This document shows positions 11,741 to 23,368 of a stretch of DNA of 64,000 bases, one piece after another. Positions within the stretch are counted from its first letter, which is position 1. The number at the start of each line of letters is the position of its first letter. The DNA lies in assembly GCF_041956535.1 (NCBI RefSeq), contig NW_027192207.1, positions 343,163 to 407,162 of the forward strand, written 5' to 3'. The position numbers and the translations under genes are program-made. Under the pieces are notes generated by a model. It was not told where the DNA came from and did not search any database. It saw only the letters and a list, made by a program, of their open reading frames with translations. Source of the DNA: Calcarisporiella thermophila CBS 279.70 (lineage: Eukaryota; Calcarisporiellomycota).

Positions 11741-12200
11741 GAAATGAGCAGCAATCTGTCAAGCTTCTGTCAAGTTTTTGCTCTGATTGGATGCGTTACA
11801 GCCAATTTCATTAATGAAAAGTAATGTTGATTAACAAATGAAAGGCTGGGCATGGCTTTCTCAAAATCTGCAATCACAGCCGAAATTGGGTTGACCAAAA
11901 TTCCTCAGCTCCTCCAGCTTATTCCAACAAGAAGTTTGAAGTAAACAGTCTAATACTTCGCCGCCTCTATTTGGATGAGCAGTGAGCTCCAAGACTGCTA
12001 TTTGGAGGGGAATGCGCGAAGACAAAACGGATTCCAAGCATTTTGAGTATGAGAGCCACCGCATCTCAACCGGAAGCTCAAGTGCGATTTCATCCGAGCT
12101 TTTCTTTTTGGATCCTTTTGAGAATCGAATAGGGAACTAAGTGATTTCAAAACTATTTCGCAATTGCTTTCACTTCGCCAATTGTGCTCGCCGCCCATGG
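11740..12200 (-). mobile_element. hAT-like transposase remnant
   Basis: The reverse strand contains a run resembling the C-terminal half of hAT-family transposases. It has EMRWLSYSKCLES (the TRWLS motif before the catalytic-domain insertion), then LLQTSCWNKLEELRNFGQP, and after a frame change ISAVIADFEKAMPSLS followed by VNQHYF. hAT elements typically show a TRWLS..L.. block followed by a segment about a helix-rich partner region and a conserved dimerisation C-terminus; the C-terminus is not visible here. The frame change near 11890 and absent termini show a dead fragment. Terminal inverted repeats and an 8-bp target duplication were not found by eye. Identification rests on motif resemblance only. 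Confidence 0.4.
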
Positions 12201-12591
12201 AAGGCTCAAAATATCCTTAAGCAGTAAATTGGTAGCATGCTTATATGGGACTTGGCTAGAAAAAAATAAAATACGAATTCGCAACCCTATGTGTAAGTAT
12301 AATTTAATATCTTGGTACCCCATTCTGCTCTGTCAAATTGATTGTGTACCGGATATCTTTCGAAATCATTCCCAAAATAATAGAATGCTTGTCAACAGAT
12401 ATTCTAGCCAAAAAAAAGGTGATTATAAATAAACTGAATTTATTCAACGAGCTAAATTGAACTATGGAGCACATCATGGAAACGGTTAGCTTAATCTAGA
12501 ATAATAGATATTATAGATACCAATAATACTAAAAGCTTAGGAATCATATTCGACATTATCGGAAAATACTATTAGAGCACTCCAAAGGTAT

Positions 12592-13884
12592 TTACCATAG
12601 AGTACATTTGTCTATCGGATTCATGGGGCTTCCAGATCTGCAGTTGAATGCTTCTGCAAAATAGGCTGAGTTTTGGAACAAACCATTAACACGCCAACGG
12701 TTTGGAAGGTAACGTCCAGCATTTACTATATGTGCAAGAGAGGCGGGTGTCTCGATTGAGCACCATGATTGTGCAAACGAGATAAAGAAGAGCTGCTCGC
12801 GTGTGAAATTTTCCAAACCAGGGATTAAACGATTATTGTACTTGTGCATCTGCCGGTCCGAATCGAATCTCTTCTTCCATGTAGCAAAGGCAAGGCGCAT
12901 CCCACCATTATCTGCAATAGTTTCACCAAGAGAGGAAAACCCATTCACCTTGAGAGCAGCGCCATCAGGTCCCTTTACTGAGACCTTTGAGTTTTGATTC
13001 ACAAAACACTGGGCTCTAATATTGAAATTCTGAGTGCTCGCATTTGTCCACCAATTATTCAAGATGCCATTCGCATCATAAAATCGACCATTGGAATCGA
13101 ACCCATGAGTGACTTCGTGCCCCGCAACAACGCCGATAGATCCATAGTTTAGGCTAAAGGCGATAAAAATAAATTCATCCCGAATAGGAATTAATAAGAT
13201 TCTTGAAGTATGGAAATAAAAGGATTTCTAAACTCGAAGACACTTACTACTCTGGAAGTTTAGGAGAGTAAAACGGAGGCTGAAGAATACCACTGGGGAC
13301 AACTATTTCGTTGAACCAAGCTCTGTGAAAAGCATTGACTATATGCGGTAAAGTTGGCTCCCAATTCGAAATATCCTGCGATTCTCCCAATTTGGCTAAC
13401 TTTTTAATGTAATGCCACTTTTTGGACTGCAATATATTCGCGAGGAAATTGGTTTGATTGAATTCAAGTCCTTCATAGAATTTCTGGATTGAAGAGGGTT
13501 TCAAAGTGTCAGGAGCAGTCGGGTGGCCAACAGTTTGTACCAAATGATCGATTTTTTTGGTTGCCTTTGCTCGAGTTGATTCATCGAGCCAAGTGATATT
13601 GGGAAGGCTCTCTTTGAAGGTATCCCGGAGACTAGTTAAAATTTCTATAAAATGATGTGAGAGTAAGAGGGCGAATTAATAAGCTGATTATTACTAGTAT
13701 TCTCCCTATGTACTCTAGAATAATACCGACATAACTTACCTGCGACTTGCAGTTTCGAGTCATTTGTTAAGGTATGGAGCACATAATAACGACCAAGGCT
13801 TTCTCCCATTGATTCAGACACAGTTCTCATACAAAAAAGCCAGCGAGGTGGATCAGGGCTATACAACACTATAAGCTGAAGCAT
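12592..13884 (-). pseudogene. M13 (neprilysin-like) metallopeptidase, 5'-truncated copy A
   Basis: Three exons (13884-13740, 13644-13248, 13153-12592) join in frame and encode the C-terminal half of an M13 zinc endopeptidase. Visible motifs are PDPPRW, LGRYYV, NITWLDESTRAKA, LNYGSIGVVAGHEVTHGFD with the zinc-binding HEVTH, and GETIADNGG, whose glutamate is the third zinc ligand. The C-terminus ends in a tryptophan, as in neprilysin. The N-terminal transmembrane segment and the first 380 or so residues are absent. Upstream of about 13870 the sequence instead matches the 5' flank of copy B at about 18570, so a deletion has fused flank to mid-gene. The surviving catalytic part has no internal stop. 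It could be transcribed from a new start at 13884 but would lack half of the catalytic chamber. Confidence 0.75.
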
Positions 13885-14636
13885 ATATGGAAAATTACCT
13901 CTACTCGAATTATTATCCAGATTGAATAAAAGACACTTCGAAACAATAATTTTATGCCTATCACAATGTGCACAGAGTTACACGGCAAAGACAATAGGAT
14001 TATGATGTTGTTTTATTGCTCTGTGAAAATTTAGAAGAGATAGAAAATATCACACTTGCTATCGTTGTGGAGAGCTTAGCTGAACTATTTCCCTTGCTAT
14101 ACTGACAAAACCAAATATTTTGTATATTTCGCCTTTCGCAAACGTGATGTAAGGTAATTTCTTTGTGATTCAAACCGGGTCCACTGTTTCTTTCTCACCT
14201 TCATTTTCCTATACTCTTTGTGCTTCTATTAGGGACCGTCTAGGACCGCCGAATTGTCCGGACAATATATCCAATTATATTTGCTTAGCGATAAAAAATA
14301 GCATTGCCTAAAAATATAGTCAACTCTAGCAACTATCCTGCTATTTTACATATTGGAATATCCTGATTAATAAAATAATATATGAGCTTGTCTGCAGCTA
14401 AGAGTGAAAAGATATTTTCTAATGAATTTCTTGCATTTCTTTGAATTACCTTGGATTCAGCAAGGCTACTCCATCCAATACAATGTATTGAATACTGCAG
14501 ATACACGCATGCACCCTTTGTATTTGTAGTGTAACTTGCTCTTTGATCTATGGTTCGACTTTCGAAAGATCTGAACATGGTTGATAGTTCTGGTCCACTG
14601 GAGTTTAACCCGCGTTTATTTTATTCATGTTTGTTT

Positions 14637-14689
14637 TATGGTCCTCAAATTCATACCGTAAGTCTCACGGTAAGAATTTGAGGACCATA
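14637..14689. repeat. Near-perfect 23-bp inverted repeat (hairpin)
   Basis: The left arm at 14637-14659 and the right arm at 14667-14689 are reverse complements with a single mismatch, separated by a 7-nt loop (AAGTCTC). The core of each arm is GGTCCTCAAATTC. The equivalent site in duplication copy B (about 19355-19385) has a diverged left arm and no right arm. Confidence 0.8.
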
Positions 14690-15026
14690 CACCATACATG
14701 TACCCGATAAGAGTCAGTTGTTAAAGTATTTATAAAAATACTCTGAGTCATAAAAAATTTGATAATCCACCAAAGACTAGTTAAACTTCTAAAAAAAAGT
14801 TAGTCACAGAGGGAGTTTAGCAAGTCTAGTCGCAAAAATGAGCTTTGCTCCATAATATTCTTTAGTTAATTTGAAGTTTGGGTCACGATATTGGTTTGCC
14901 ATAAGAGATGTCATGATAGGTTGCTATATATAGCATATCTTTTGATATAGACTCTAAAATTTATTTGATATGTTTGAAAATCCTAACCCCTTTTTCCAAA
15001 TTACATAGTTATTATATTACAAAGTC

Positions 15027-15209
15027 ATGATGTATACAAAAGGGACGCTATTTTTTTTCCTCCTTTCCGTGTGGATATTTGACGTAGCAAAGGTAGTTAC
15101 AACAAATTACGCTTCTTCTTACACCTTCAACCTCTTCTATTGGCGAGTTCGAGCATTCAAGCGAATGTGTAAAGCATATTACTCAACAAATTTGGAAAGC
15201 CCAAGCTAG
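15027..15209 (+). CDS. Possible small secreted peptide, unrecognised
   Basis: A 60-codon frame starts with MMYTKGTLFFFLLSVWIFDV, which looks like a signal peptide or membrane anchor, followed by a short basic and aromatic stretch with one cysteine. It sits in an AT-rich accessory region between the two damaged peptidase genes. No family is recognised and a frame of this length can occur by chance. Confidence 0.2.
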   Translation: MMYTKGTLFFFLLSVWIFDVAKVVTTNYASSYTFNLFYWRVRAFKRMCKAYYSTNLESPS

Positions 15210-15759
15210 GTCACTTTGCATCATCGTGGTACGCGAATTATTGAATTTTTTTTCTTTTTGCTTAAGAATAACTATTGTGTTAACTTAAGCGAAATGGATA
15301 AAGGGGGTTGGGGTCAGCAAGTCACATTTCTCAATATTGCAGAGGAACATAATGTGTGATCTCGAGTTCAGCCGAGAAGAGCCTAGGATGAAAAACTATA
15401 TTTCTGAAGCACAAAATAAACAATTAGGTGAAATATCGGTTCTTTATAACGCAATGTATGATTTAATACATAATAGCCCATTCTGCTACATTTCGTCAAT
15501 TATAATTGCATACCGAATATCTCCTGAAAGAAACCATCTCCAAGATGGTAAAATGCATGTCAACAAATATTCTAGGCAAAAAAAGAATATTAATGGTAGT
15601 CATAAACAAATAAAATTCATATAACGAGCTAAGTTAAACTGAAGAAACCGTTAATCTAGAATAATAGATAGCATAAAAGCGAATAAAACTAAGATCTTAG
15701 GATTTATAACCAATATTGCATATTTGCTGGAAGATCTTGCTAGAGTACTCTAATGTTAT

Positions 15760-18164
15760 TTACCAATGAGCACACTTGTCTGCCAGATACATTGGGGTTC
15801 CAGGAGGACAATTGAAAGTTTCCACAAAGTTGACTGAGTTTTGGACCACGCCATTGACACGAAACCGGTTTGGAGCGTGAAGTTTATCTAACGCCTGATT
15901 TACAAGAAATGCAGGCGTCTCGATTGAATACCAATATTGCGCAAACGCGATAAAGAAGAGTTGCTCGCGGGTGAAGTTTTCTAAGCCAGGGATCCGACGA
16001 TTGTTGAGCTTTTGCATCTGCGGGTCCAAATCGAATCTCTTCTTCCACCTAACAAAGGCCTGGCGCATCCCACCATTATCTGCAATATTTTCACTAAGGC
16101 TGGATTTTCCATTCACCTTGTGATCTGCGCCATCAGGACCCTTTACCGAGAACTTGGAGTACTGATTCAAAAAGTATTGGACTCTATCATTGAAAGCATC
16201 AGTGCTCGAGGTCGTCCACTAATTATTCAAGATACCTTCGGGATCATACTCTCGACCAATGTTGTCAAACCCATGAGTGATCTCATGACCAACAATAAAG
16301 CCAAGGGCCCCATAGTTTAGGCTAGAAAAAAGACGAAAATGCATTAAGCCGGGATATGATAATAATGCTTATACTCTGAAAATTGTATCCAAACTCGTAA
16401 ACACCTACTATTCTGAAAGACTAGCAGAGTAAAACAGAGGCTGAAGAATACCGCTTGGGACCAGTATATCGTTAAATGTTTATCTGTGAGTCGCATTGGC
16501 CGTGTACGTGAATATATGAACTTTGAATAGTAATAGGCTAATATAGTTCACGTGCAACGCGATATTTCAAATCATTCGTAAAGGTATAAAGTACATAGTA
16601 GCGACCTAGACTTTGTCTCATTAAATCAGACACGAGGTTTATACATGAATACCAACGAGGTGATTGAGAGTCTGGTTTATCTGCTCCATTAAAGTGAAAC
16701 GCCGGCCGTTGGTATATAGAGTCAAGATAAATACTATATGCCAAGATACTTTGCCAAATGAAATAGGTCTGAAGTGCATGTCTGGGGATCTTTAACAACA
16801 CGTTGGCAAACGCCATGATGTTTTCCGGCGAATCGAGTAAAACAAAATCGGGAGCTTGGATTCCCTCACCAAGTAGGGATGAATGAACAAATTCCAATCT
16901 ATACCGGGTGCCATCTGCTCGAGATCAGAAATCTTAGTAGGAGCTGGGGTTAAGTTAGGGGCTTTTAAGTTGATGTTGGTGGACTCAATCACCATAACTT
17001 GTTCCGCCATTTTTGTGTATATATCATTGTTTATCGTGACGTTTGGCCATAGCGCGGAGCCAATTTCACCAACTACTAGCGCAAACGTTTCAGCTATCAT
17101 GTTGCGATACTTGGATACAAATTTTATATCCTTGTATCTATCGCTGCTATAAGTGTTGAATACTTTGATTGTGATTTCAAAAAAGTGAGAGCTATGATCC
17201 TTGGGATTAGGGATAGCGACCCCCTGATATGTTCCTGGTATGAAGTTACGTTAAAGTGTGGCAAGAAAATTAGCAATAACCCTGCGATCGATGTAGTCAT
17301 TATTGGAACTGGCGATAGTTTCCGTTTTACTATCATTGCTGGTGATGGCAGTGGCAGTTGTTACTGTGGTGATGATAGACGTAGCAGCGGCAGTAGTGAT
17401 GGTGGAAACATTATTGGCGGCAATAAGAGATGAGTTGTTCCGCTGAAGTAGTTCGCTATCATAATCAGGATGAACTGGTTTAGTAACCCCTATATTATTG
17501 GCTATTTTGCTGCGATAATCGGGTGCGGCAACATTGTTCTTGTTGAGGGTCACAGAGATGACGTTGACGTGGGTGAAGGAAGAGGCAGTGATACTGTCTT
17601 GATACTGTTCATTGGTGTAGTAAAGAGGGAGTGTTTTGGCTAGCCGCAGGTTATTGATTACTAGGTTTATCACTTGAAAAATAGGCTGCGCTCCCGAAGT
17701 ATTAATAGCTTTTTCATTCATACAAGATCGACATAACTATATAATTGTGTGCAAATAGAAGTGGCTGAAAGCAATGCGATACATTACTTACTGTTTAAAG
17801 CTTCTCGAAATTCTGCTGATCTGCTGATCTGCTCCAGTAAGTTCTTCAACATTTCAAGGCTTTTGTCAGTAATAATGTCCATTATTATAAGGTTTTGTTT
17901 CCAATTGGGAATTACATGTGTCCTTCTATAGTTTGAACAAGAATACTCGAAAAAATCTATACACGGATCAAGAGTAAAGTCGCGGGATTTGCGAATAGCC
18001 TCTGCAGCGGCGATATGCTCTGGATCAATGCAAGAAGATTGCTTCTGCCGTCTTCGCAACTGCGGTGAAGCATTGGCATTGCCCATGAGAAGATCTGCAC
18101 TAACTATCAATAATGAAACAAAAAAATGATCTCCATAAATTTTTCGCTCCCCTTTACACGGCAT
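15760..18164 (-). pseudogene. M13 (neprilysin-like) metallopeptidase, damaged copy B
   Basis: The reverse strand carries the full span of an M13 peptidase gene. An N-terminal hydrophobic segment (FFVSLLIVSADLL) is followed by CIDPEHIAAAEAIRKS and DPCIDFFEYSC, which is the canonical start of the M13 ectodomain. A low-complexity Thr/Ala stretch lies near 17300-17400. Then come GIDWNLFI, SPRWYSC and LGRYYVLYTF, followed by GHEITHGFD, which retains the zinc motif, and SENIADNGG. The gene is broken in at least four ways: a frame change near 16860-16900, loss of about 250 bp of the exon that in copy A holds the WLDE region (junction near 16500-16550), an in-frame TAA at 16480-16482, and a TAG at 16219-16221 where copy A has a tryptophan codon. 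It cannot make a full-length enzyme. Confidence 0.8.
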
Positions 18165-20150
18165 ATTCGAAGTGGTTTTGAAGTATAAAATGTATTATAT
18201 TGTATTAGATAAAAACAATAAAATTGAGCTTTTGCTACTTTCTCCAAAAAGACTCAGATAAACAAGAGCTAAGACGTAGAAAACATTATAGCGTGCAAAA
18301 ATCAACAGAATAATGGGCGAGAGTTTGTTGAACACCACGAATGGATCGGCCACCGGTATTCATATTAATATAAACTCTACAAAATTAGATAAAGATGCTA
18401 CCTTACACAATAAAGAACAAATCAAAATGCTCGAGACATCTTCCTCTCTCTTCTCGTACGGCCACTTTGATCATGTTCCGGTATAAGTTCTGACTGGAGT
18501 GAATGCTTGCAACAGAATATTAAAGAAGATTTAATACACATAAGCGGATCACAAAAGTCTCCTCTATTAGCTGAAGCATATTTGGAAAATTAACTCTACT
18601 CGAATTATTATCCTGATTGAGTAAAAGTTCTGCAGAGTGAACTTGTGGATATCTCAATACCATAGGTTTAGGCCGGTTACAACGTGTATAGAGTTGCACG
18701 GCTAAGATAGGACAATGATGCAGTTTTATTGTTATGAGGAAGGTGGGAAAGTGGCACACTTGCTATCGTTATGGAAGAGAGCTTAGCTAAACCATCTTCC
18801 TTGGAATGACAGATCAAACTGCTAATACGAATATGCTACAGAGCTCGACTTTTGAAACAAATTAATCGTATTCACCCCGTGATTTACACTGAATTCTGTT
18901 GTATCTTTCCTGCCTCTGCACACCTTTATTCTTTGTGTTTCGGCTTGGAACCGCTTGGGGCCATCGTATCATCCGAATATTAATTTATAATTACATTTGC
19001 TTAGCATAAAAAGTAGCATTGCTTTTAAATATACTCTGGTGACATCAGCTATTATCCCCCTATTTCTTACGTCGAAATGCCAGATAAGAAAAAAGAAATG
19101 AGTTCATATGCACCGAAGAGTGCAATTCTCTATTATAATGATATACTTGTACTTCTTTGGGTTGCCTTGGGTGTGAAAAGGATTCTTTTTTCAATACAAT
19201 GTGTTGATCCATTTTTGCTCTACTGTGAATACTTGCACCCTTTTTTTTTAATGGTATTACATGTTAGCTAATGATTCAGCTCTCGATAGATTTGAATATG
19301 GCAATTACTTCAGGCCTACTAGACCTTAACCTGCGTGTTTTCTATTCATGTTTGTTTTATGATCCTTAGCATCATACCGTGAGACCATCCCTATAAGAAT
19401 CAATTGTTAAAGGATTTATTAGAAAATTCTGAGACGTAATAAAATGGATAATCCATCAAGGGTTAGTTAAATTTCTTAAAAAAAAACTGAAAGGTTAGCC
19501 ACAACGGGGCTTTAGCAAGTATCTTTGCAAAAATAGCTTTTATCCACTATGCTCTATATATAATTTGAAGTTTGGGTCTCGATAATGGATGGCCCAAGGA
19601 GATGTCATGATAGGTTGCTGTGTATAGGGTATCCTATTGATATAGACTCCAAAATATAATTGGTATACCTGGAGCGTCTAGGAACGGTATTTGAAAAACT
19701 ATGTGGAAACTGCTGAGTGCATGAGCTACTTAGCAGAAGGCAATAATACATTAATCAATATATTTTGAACTTTGGTCGATGTATACAAAAAAATCTTTGA
19801 TAATTATTTCCTATTTAGGAAAATGGATTTGATTCTGAAAAGTACATGGAATTATGATTCTCAAATATGTTGGGCGCGTAATCAAATTTTACCATTTACC
19901 AACTCTATATTTTCTTTAGGCACTTTTCCTAAGTGAGTTGATCTCACTTATTCCTTGAACACCCGTACTTGATTCATCACGCGAACCTTCGGAAGCTATC
20001 GCAATATCATAAAAGTTTTTGCAGTGATTAGTTCTCTTTTCAATCTTTATCGTGTTCTTTGCGACTTTATAAAGGACTATTTAGAGACAATGATTCCCAC
20101 AATGATTATTTCGTAAAGATTAAACTTTAGCATTTATTAGCAAAAGTCGC
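18165..20150. other. AT-rich region, duplicated flank then unique sequence
   Basis: Up to about 19665 this is the upstream flank of duplication copy B. Beyond that I see no gene; short frames at 18520-18759 and 19077-19271 have no motif and the first is conserved only as noncoding flank in copy A. Confidence 0.4.
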
Positions 20151-20280
20151 CCCAACGCGACTTCCATTACCGAAAATCAGTTTCAGTTTTTCTTTGATAT
20201 ATAATATGCACCCATTTCCAGCACAGCTCATTCATAAACGCCATATCGTGTGATGGAAGAACAAGCATGCTGAGCTAAAT
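20150..20280 (-). pseudogene. Short ABC-ATPase (ABCF/EF3-type) fragment
   Basis: The reverse strand reads LPSHDMAFMNELC then VHIIYQRKTETDF. This resembles the H-loop region of ABCF and EF3 proteins (SHD..FLNEVCTDIIH followed by a basic tyrosine-rich turn). Only about 35 codons are recognisable and a stop follows. No Walker A or signature motif was found nearby, so this is a relic at best or a chance resemblance. Confidence 0.28.
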
Positions 20281-21541
20281 GGTAATACTAGATGTAGACT
20301 TTTAAAACACTTAAAATAAATTCATTATATTGGTAAATTTGATAACGAAAGACACCAATCATCTTTCATCAATTGCTATTCTAATTCTCCGAGTCATCAG
20401 GCGCATTTTAAAAAGGGAAGTATCACCATCCCTTCTAATATAAGCCATACACATACTTTGGGGCTATTTGGTTAGGATCTTTACTCTGACAACAATGCAA
20501 TAGATGCAATGTGTTTACTACTCGATTGTATTGCGACCGATATCTGGAGATCGTGGTATTTTGTAGAGGTCATGGTAAGGTGTTACGGAGAAAAGCCGAC
20601 GGAATGCTGATTTCTGTGGATGAGTGGGTGGGATGCGGGTTTTGATCAAGTGTAAAATTTAAACCGATTTTTGTTTTCATGAAAGTAGGTATGAAATTTA
20701 TTCCACGGCATTCCACAAGCGGAATATCTTTGCAGAATTTAGTCAAGCAATAAGCACATTATTAGGAATAATAAACTTGGAGAGGGTCATATAAAACCAA
20801 TTTATCCTGTAATCAAGTCATATCAAAGAACTCAGGATTTGCAAAAAAATCTTCACTCGGTTTGAGAATATCATATACTTGAGAAAAAAAAGACGAGATG
20901 GGCCAAAGAGAGGCAGCAAATCAGCGTGGGCGATTTTGAAGAAGTTTGAAAAACATTAGCCATTAGCCCTAAAAGCTCCGGCACGTGAGAATCGATTGGC
21001 ATTCAGCCAGAGTAAAATTTTCAGCCGCGATAAGCCAGATCTGGAACATCGAGAATCACGACGTCAGCGAGGGAACTCTAATTGCAGTAGTGTTCCGTGG
21101 CCCTATTCGTGATCGTAGGGATATTGGGGGAGGGAGTAGAGGGCGGCACTATAGAATTCCTGGAGCACAGTGAGGCTGAATCCGCAGCGGAAGTGCAGAG
21201 AGAAAACGATCCGTCGATTTGTGGGAGATGACAGTGATCAAATAAACAATCGATGAATCTTAGGAAAATTTAACTTTCTCCGAAGTCTTCCGGCCTACGC
21301 ATTTTGAATGTGACGCAGCTCGACTTGTCTCGTTCCAGTACATTTTCGCGCGCTTCTCGTTTCCCGAAAATAAAACGTAAAAACATAATTACAAAAGTCA
21401 AAAGTGGGTAATTTTCTTGCGCTGCATTTTGCATAGCTACCTGTCCTGACTCTCCCCTCCATAACCCCCTTTCTTCAGGATTACGGGGAAACCTTTGGTC
21501 AGTATTAACCGAGAACCCAGCATCCATCTATACAACTTGGA
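20281..21541. other. Intergenic region upstream of the DUF8032-like gene
   Basis: No supported gene. A reverse frame at 21270-21527 (85 codons) and a forward frame at 20985-21173 have no recognisable domain. The right third becomes GC-richer and probably contains the promoter of the next gene. Confidence 0.35.
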
Positions 21542-23368
21542 ATGATGTCTTTAGAATTGCACTCCCGAGCTAATGTGACAGACAACATTCCTAAGAATGA
21601 CCTTCATGAATCTAGCATTTCAAAGACACCATCGTCCACGCCATCCGCGCAAGTGCCAGATGAGGACCAGCTCCGCCTGCGATTGGCAGCAACAATAGCC
21701 AATCTGCTGCAGGCTGCCAATTCGCCCGAAGGAGAAAAGGTGCTTAGTGCTCTTACGCCCGAGCAGCTTGCCTTGCTAAAACGTGCATTGCTGAGTAATA
21801 ACAATGCCGCATTAGCCAACAAGGCGGCTACTAATGCCAAATTAGAACGGGCCAAACGCCCGGCTGCGACAGAGACAGATGGCCCAGGAGACTCCAAACC
21901 AACTAAGCGGGCACGAGAGAAAAAGAATTCAAAACCGCAACTGGAAACAGCTTCTGACCTCTCTGCATCAGCGGTGGTTTCGCCCCCTACTCCTCCAGAC
22001 TCGGATGAGGTGTCCTCCCCACCCCCCACTACCACCACTTCGCAATCACAACCTCAGCGCCGAGGAGGACAGTCGGCAGAGCTCACGGCTTCGGAACCAG
22101 TGACTGAAATACGCGACGGGGTTGAATGGGTGACCTTTATCTATTCTCATAATCGGACACTACGAAGATATACCATTCGTACCGATGTAGAGAGGGTGAA
22201 GGTGGAGGAACTCTCAAAGCAATTTAAAAGTGAAAATTGCGTAGGTTTCTTTTTTCGATAGGTACAGCGAAAATAGACGAATTGCTAACGATCATTTGTG
22301 CCTGGTCGCTAGGTGTACCCACGGGCACTCTGTCCTCAGGAGAATTACCAGGGAAACCGCTGGGCCTATGAAACCGAGTGCAATATCATAGGCTGGAAGC
22401 TCACCGCCCTCAATAAAGAGGAGATCGGTGGCCGTCGCGGACTTATCCAGCGTGCAGTGGATTGTTTTCGCAACCGCTACCCGGAACTTCGTTCGCGCCG
22501 TGTGGCGCGCCAGGAAAAACTCCTCAATGGCACACTGCGCAAGCGACGCGACCACAACACCAATACCAACTCGCAACAAACTCCCTCGGTGGAATCCACT
22601 GTATCCGAGGACAACAAAAAATCAGCGCGCCATCCACCCAAGACCTTTGCGGTGTGGGATTTGTCGCGCAATACACGGTGTCGAATTCGTATCAACGTCA
22701 ACGATGTCCGGTTGGAAGACATCACTTCCGAATTCAAACGAAAAAACTGCGTGTTTCCTCGGGCTCGCGATGCAAGCTATCCGCATGCTGATTTGGCTCG
22801 GTGGCGAGAGGAAAGCGAGTGCAATGAGCTGGGGTGGAAATTGGTAACTAGCTAACAACCCCGTTTTTTGAAGGACACGCGGGATGCTTATCATTTCTTG
22901 TGAATATGTTAGGCATGGTTGAACCAGCGTCAGTTGGCCAACAAACGCGCCCTCCTCCAGCGCACCCTTGATCTCTACAGATCCAAGTTTTGTTCACATC
23001 TTCCTTTACGTCGCCGCCGCTCCACCCCTCCACCTCCTCCTGCTTGCACTGCCCCCTCCCATTCGACTGCGGTCGATTTCTGCTGTTCTTCTTCCGTCTC
23101 TTCCGCAACGCCATCTCTCTCCTCTACCACTTCAACCGTGATGACGCCTGAATTTGCCTGCTGGGCATCTCCATCACAGTCGCCGGAGTTTGCGGCTGTG
23201 GTGGGTTGCTTGCCGCCTCTGGAGCAATGCCTGTTGGAGGAAATGCAAATCGACGAAGATCCAGGAGCGGTCGTTGTAAAATCTGAAGGTGAAGATTGGA
23301 GTGAGGAAGGAAAAGATGAGGATGCAGATTGGAGGGGATTCATTGTCTCAGAATTCACAGAGGGATGA
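21542..23368 (+). CDS. Protein with two DUF8032-like units (putative nuclear regulator)
   Basis: Three exons (21542-22240, 22313-22843, 22913-23368) give 561 residues. The N-terminal 190 residues are low-complexity and Ser/Pro/Ala-rich, with a basic KRAREKK patch that could be a nuclear signal. Residues about 190-300 match the fungal DUF8032 pattern: DGVEWVTFIYSHNRTLRRYTI, NCVYPRA, GNRWAYETECNIIGWKL and RGLIQRAVDCFRNRYP. Residues about 342-436 repeat the same architecture in diverged form (FAVWDLSRNTRCRIRINV, KNCVFPRA, RWREESECNELGWKLAWLN, RALLQRTLDLYRSKF). The C-terminal tail is acidic. In both units an intron falls near the conserved GWKL or NCV blocks. The molecular function is unknown; a DNA- or chromatin-associated role is only a guess. 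Confidence 0.8.

Larger units (their letters stand above)
13885..15450. other. AT-rich duplicated flank without clear genes
   Basis: Mostly the upstream flank of duplication copy A, matching about 18560-19665. It contains the hairpin at 14637-14689 and one short candidate reading frame at 15027-15209. Nothing else is recognised. Confidence 0.4.
12285..19665. repeat. Tandem segmental duplication, copy A about 12285-14965, copy B about 15450-19665
   Basis: The two copies can be aligned by eye on both sides of the M13 genes. Downstream flanks share AATCTAGAATAATAGAT and CAACGAGCTAA/ATAACGAGCTAA blocks (about 12440-12590 and 15610-15760). Upstream flanks share blocks around CTCGAATTATTATCC (13900 and 18600), CACACTTGCTATCGTT (14050 and 18755) and GAGATGTCATGATAGGTTGCT (14905 and 19600). 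Divergence is substantial, so the duplication is not recent. Copy A is shorter because the N-terminal half of its peptidase gene is missing. Confidence 0.7.

Noticed and set aside
18520-18759. Reverse frame of 79 codons upstream of M13 copy B
   Set aside because: The matching flank of copy A does not keep the frame, so it is not under coding constraint.
21270-21527. Reverse frame of 85 codons upstream of the DUF8032-like gene
   Set aside because: No recognisable family, and it lies where the promoter and leader of the forward gene should be.
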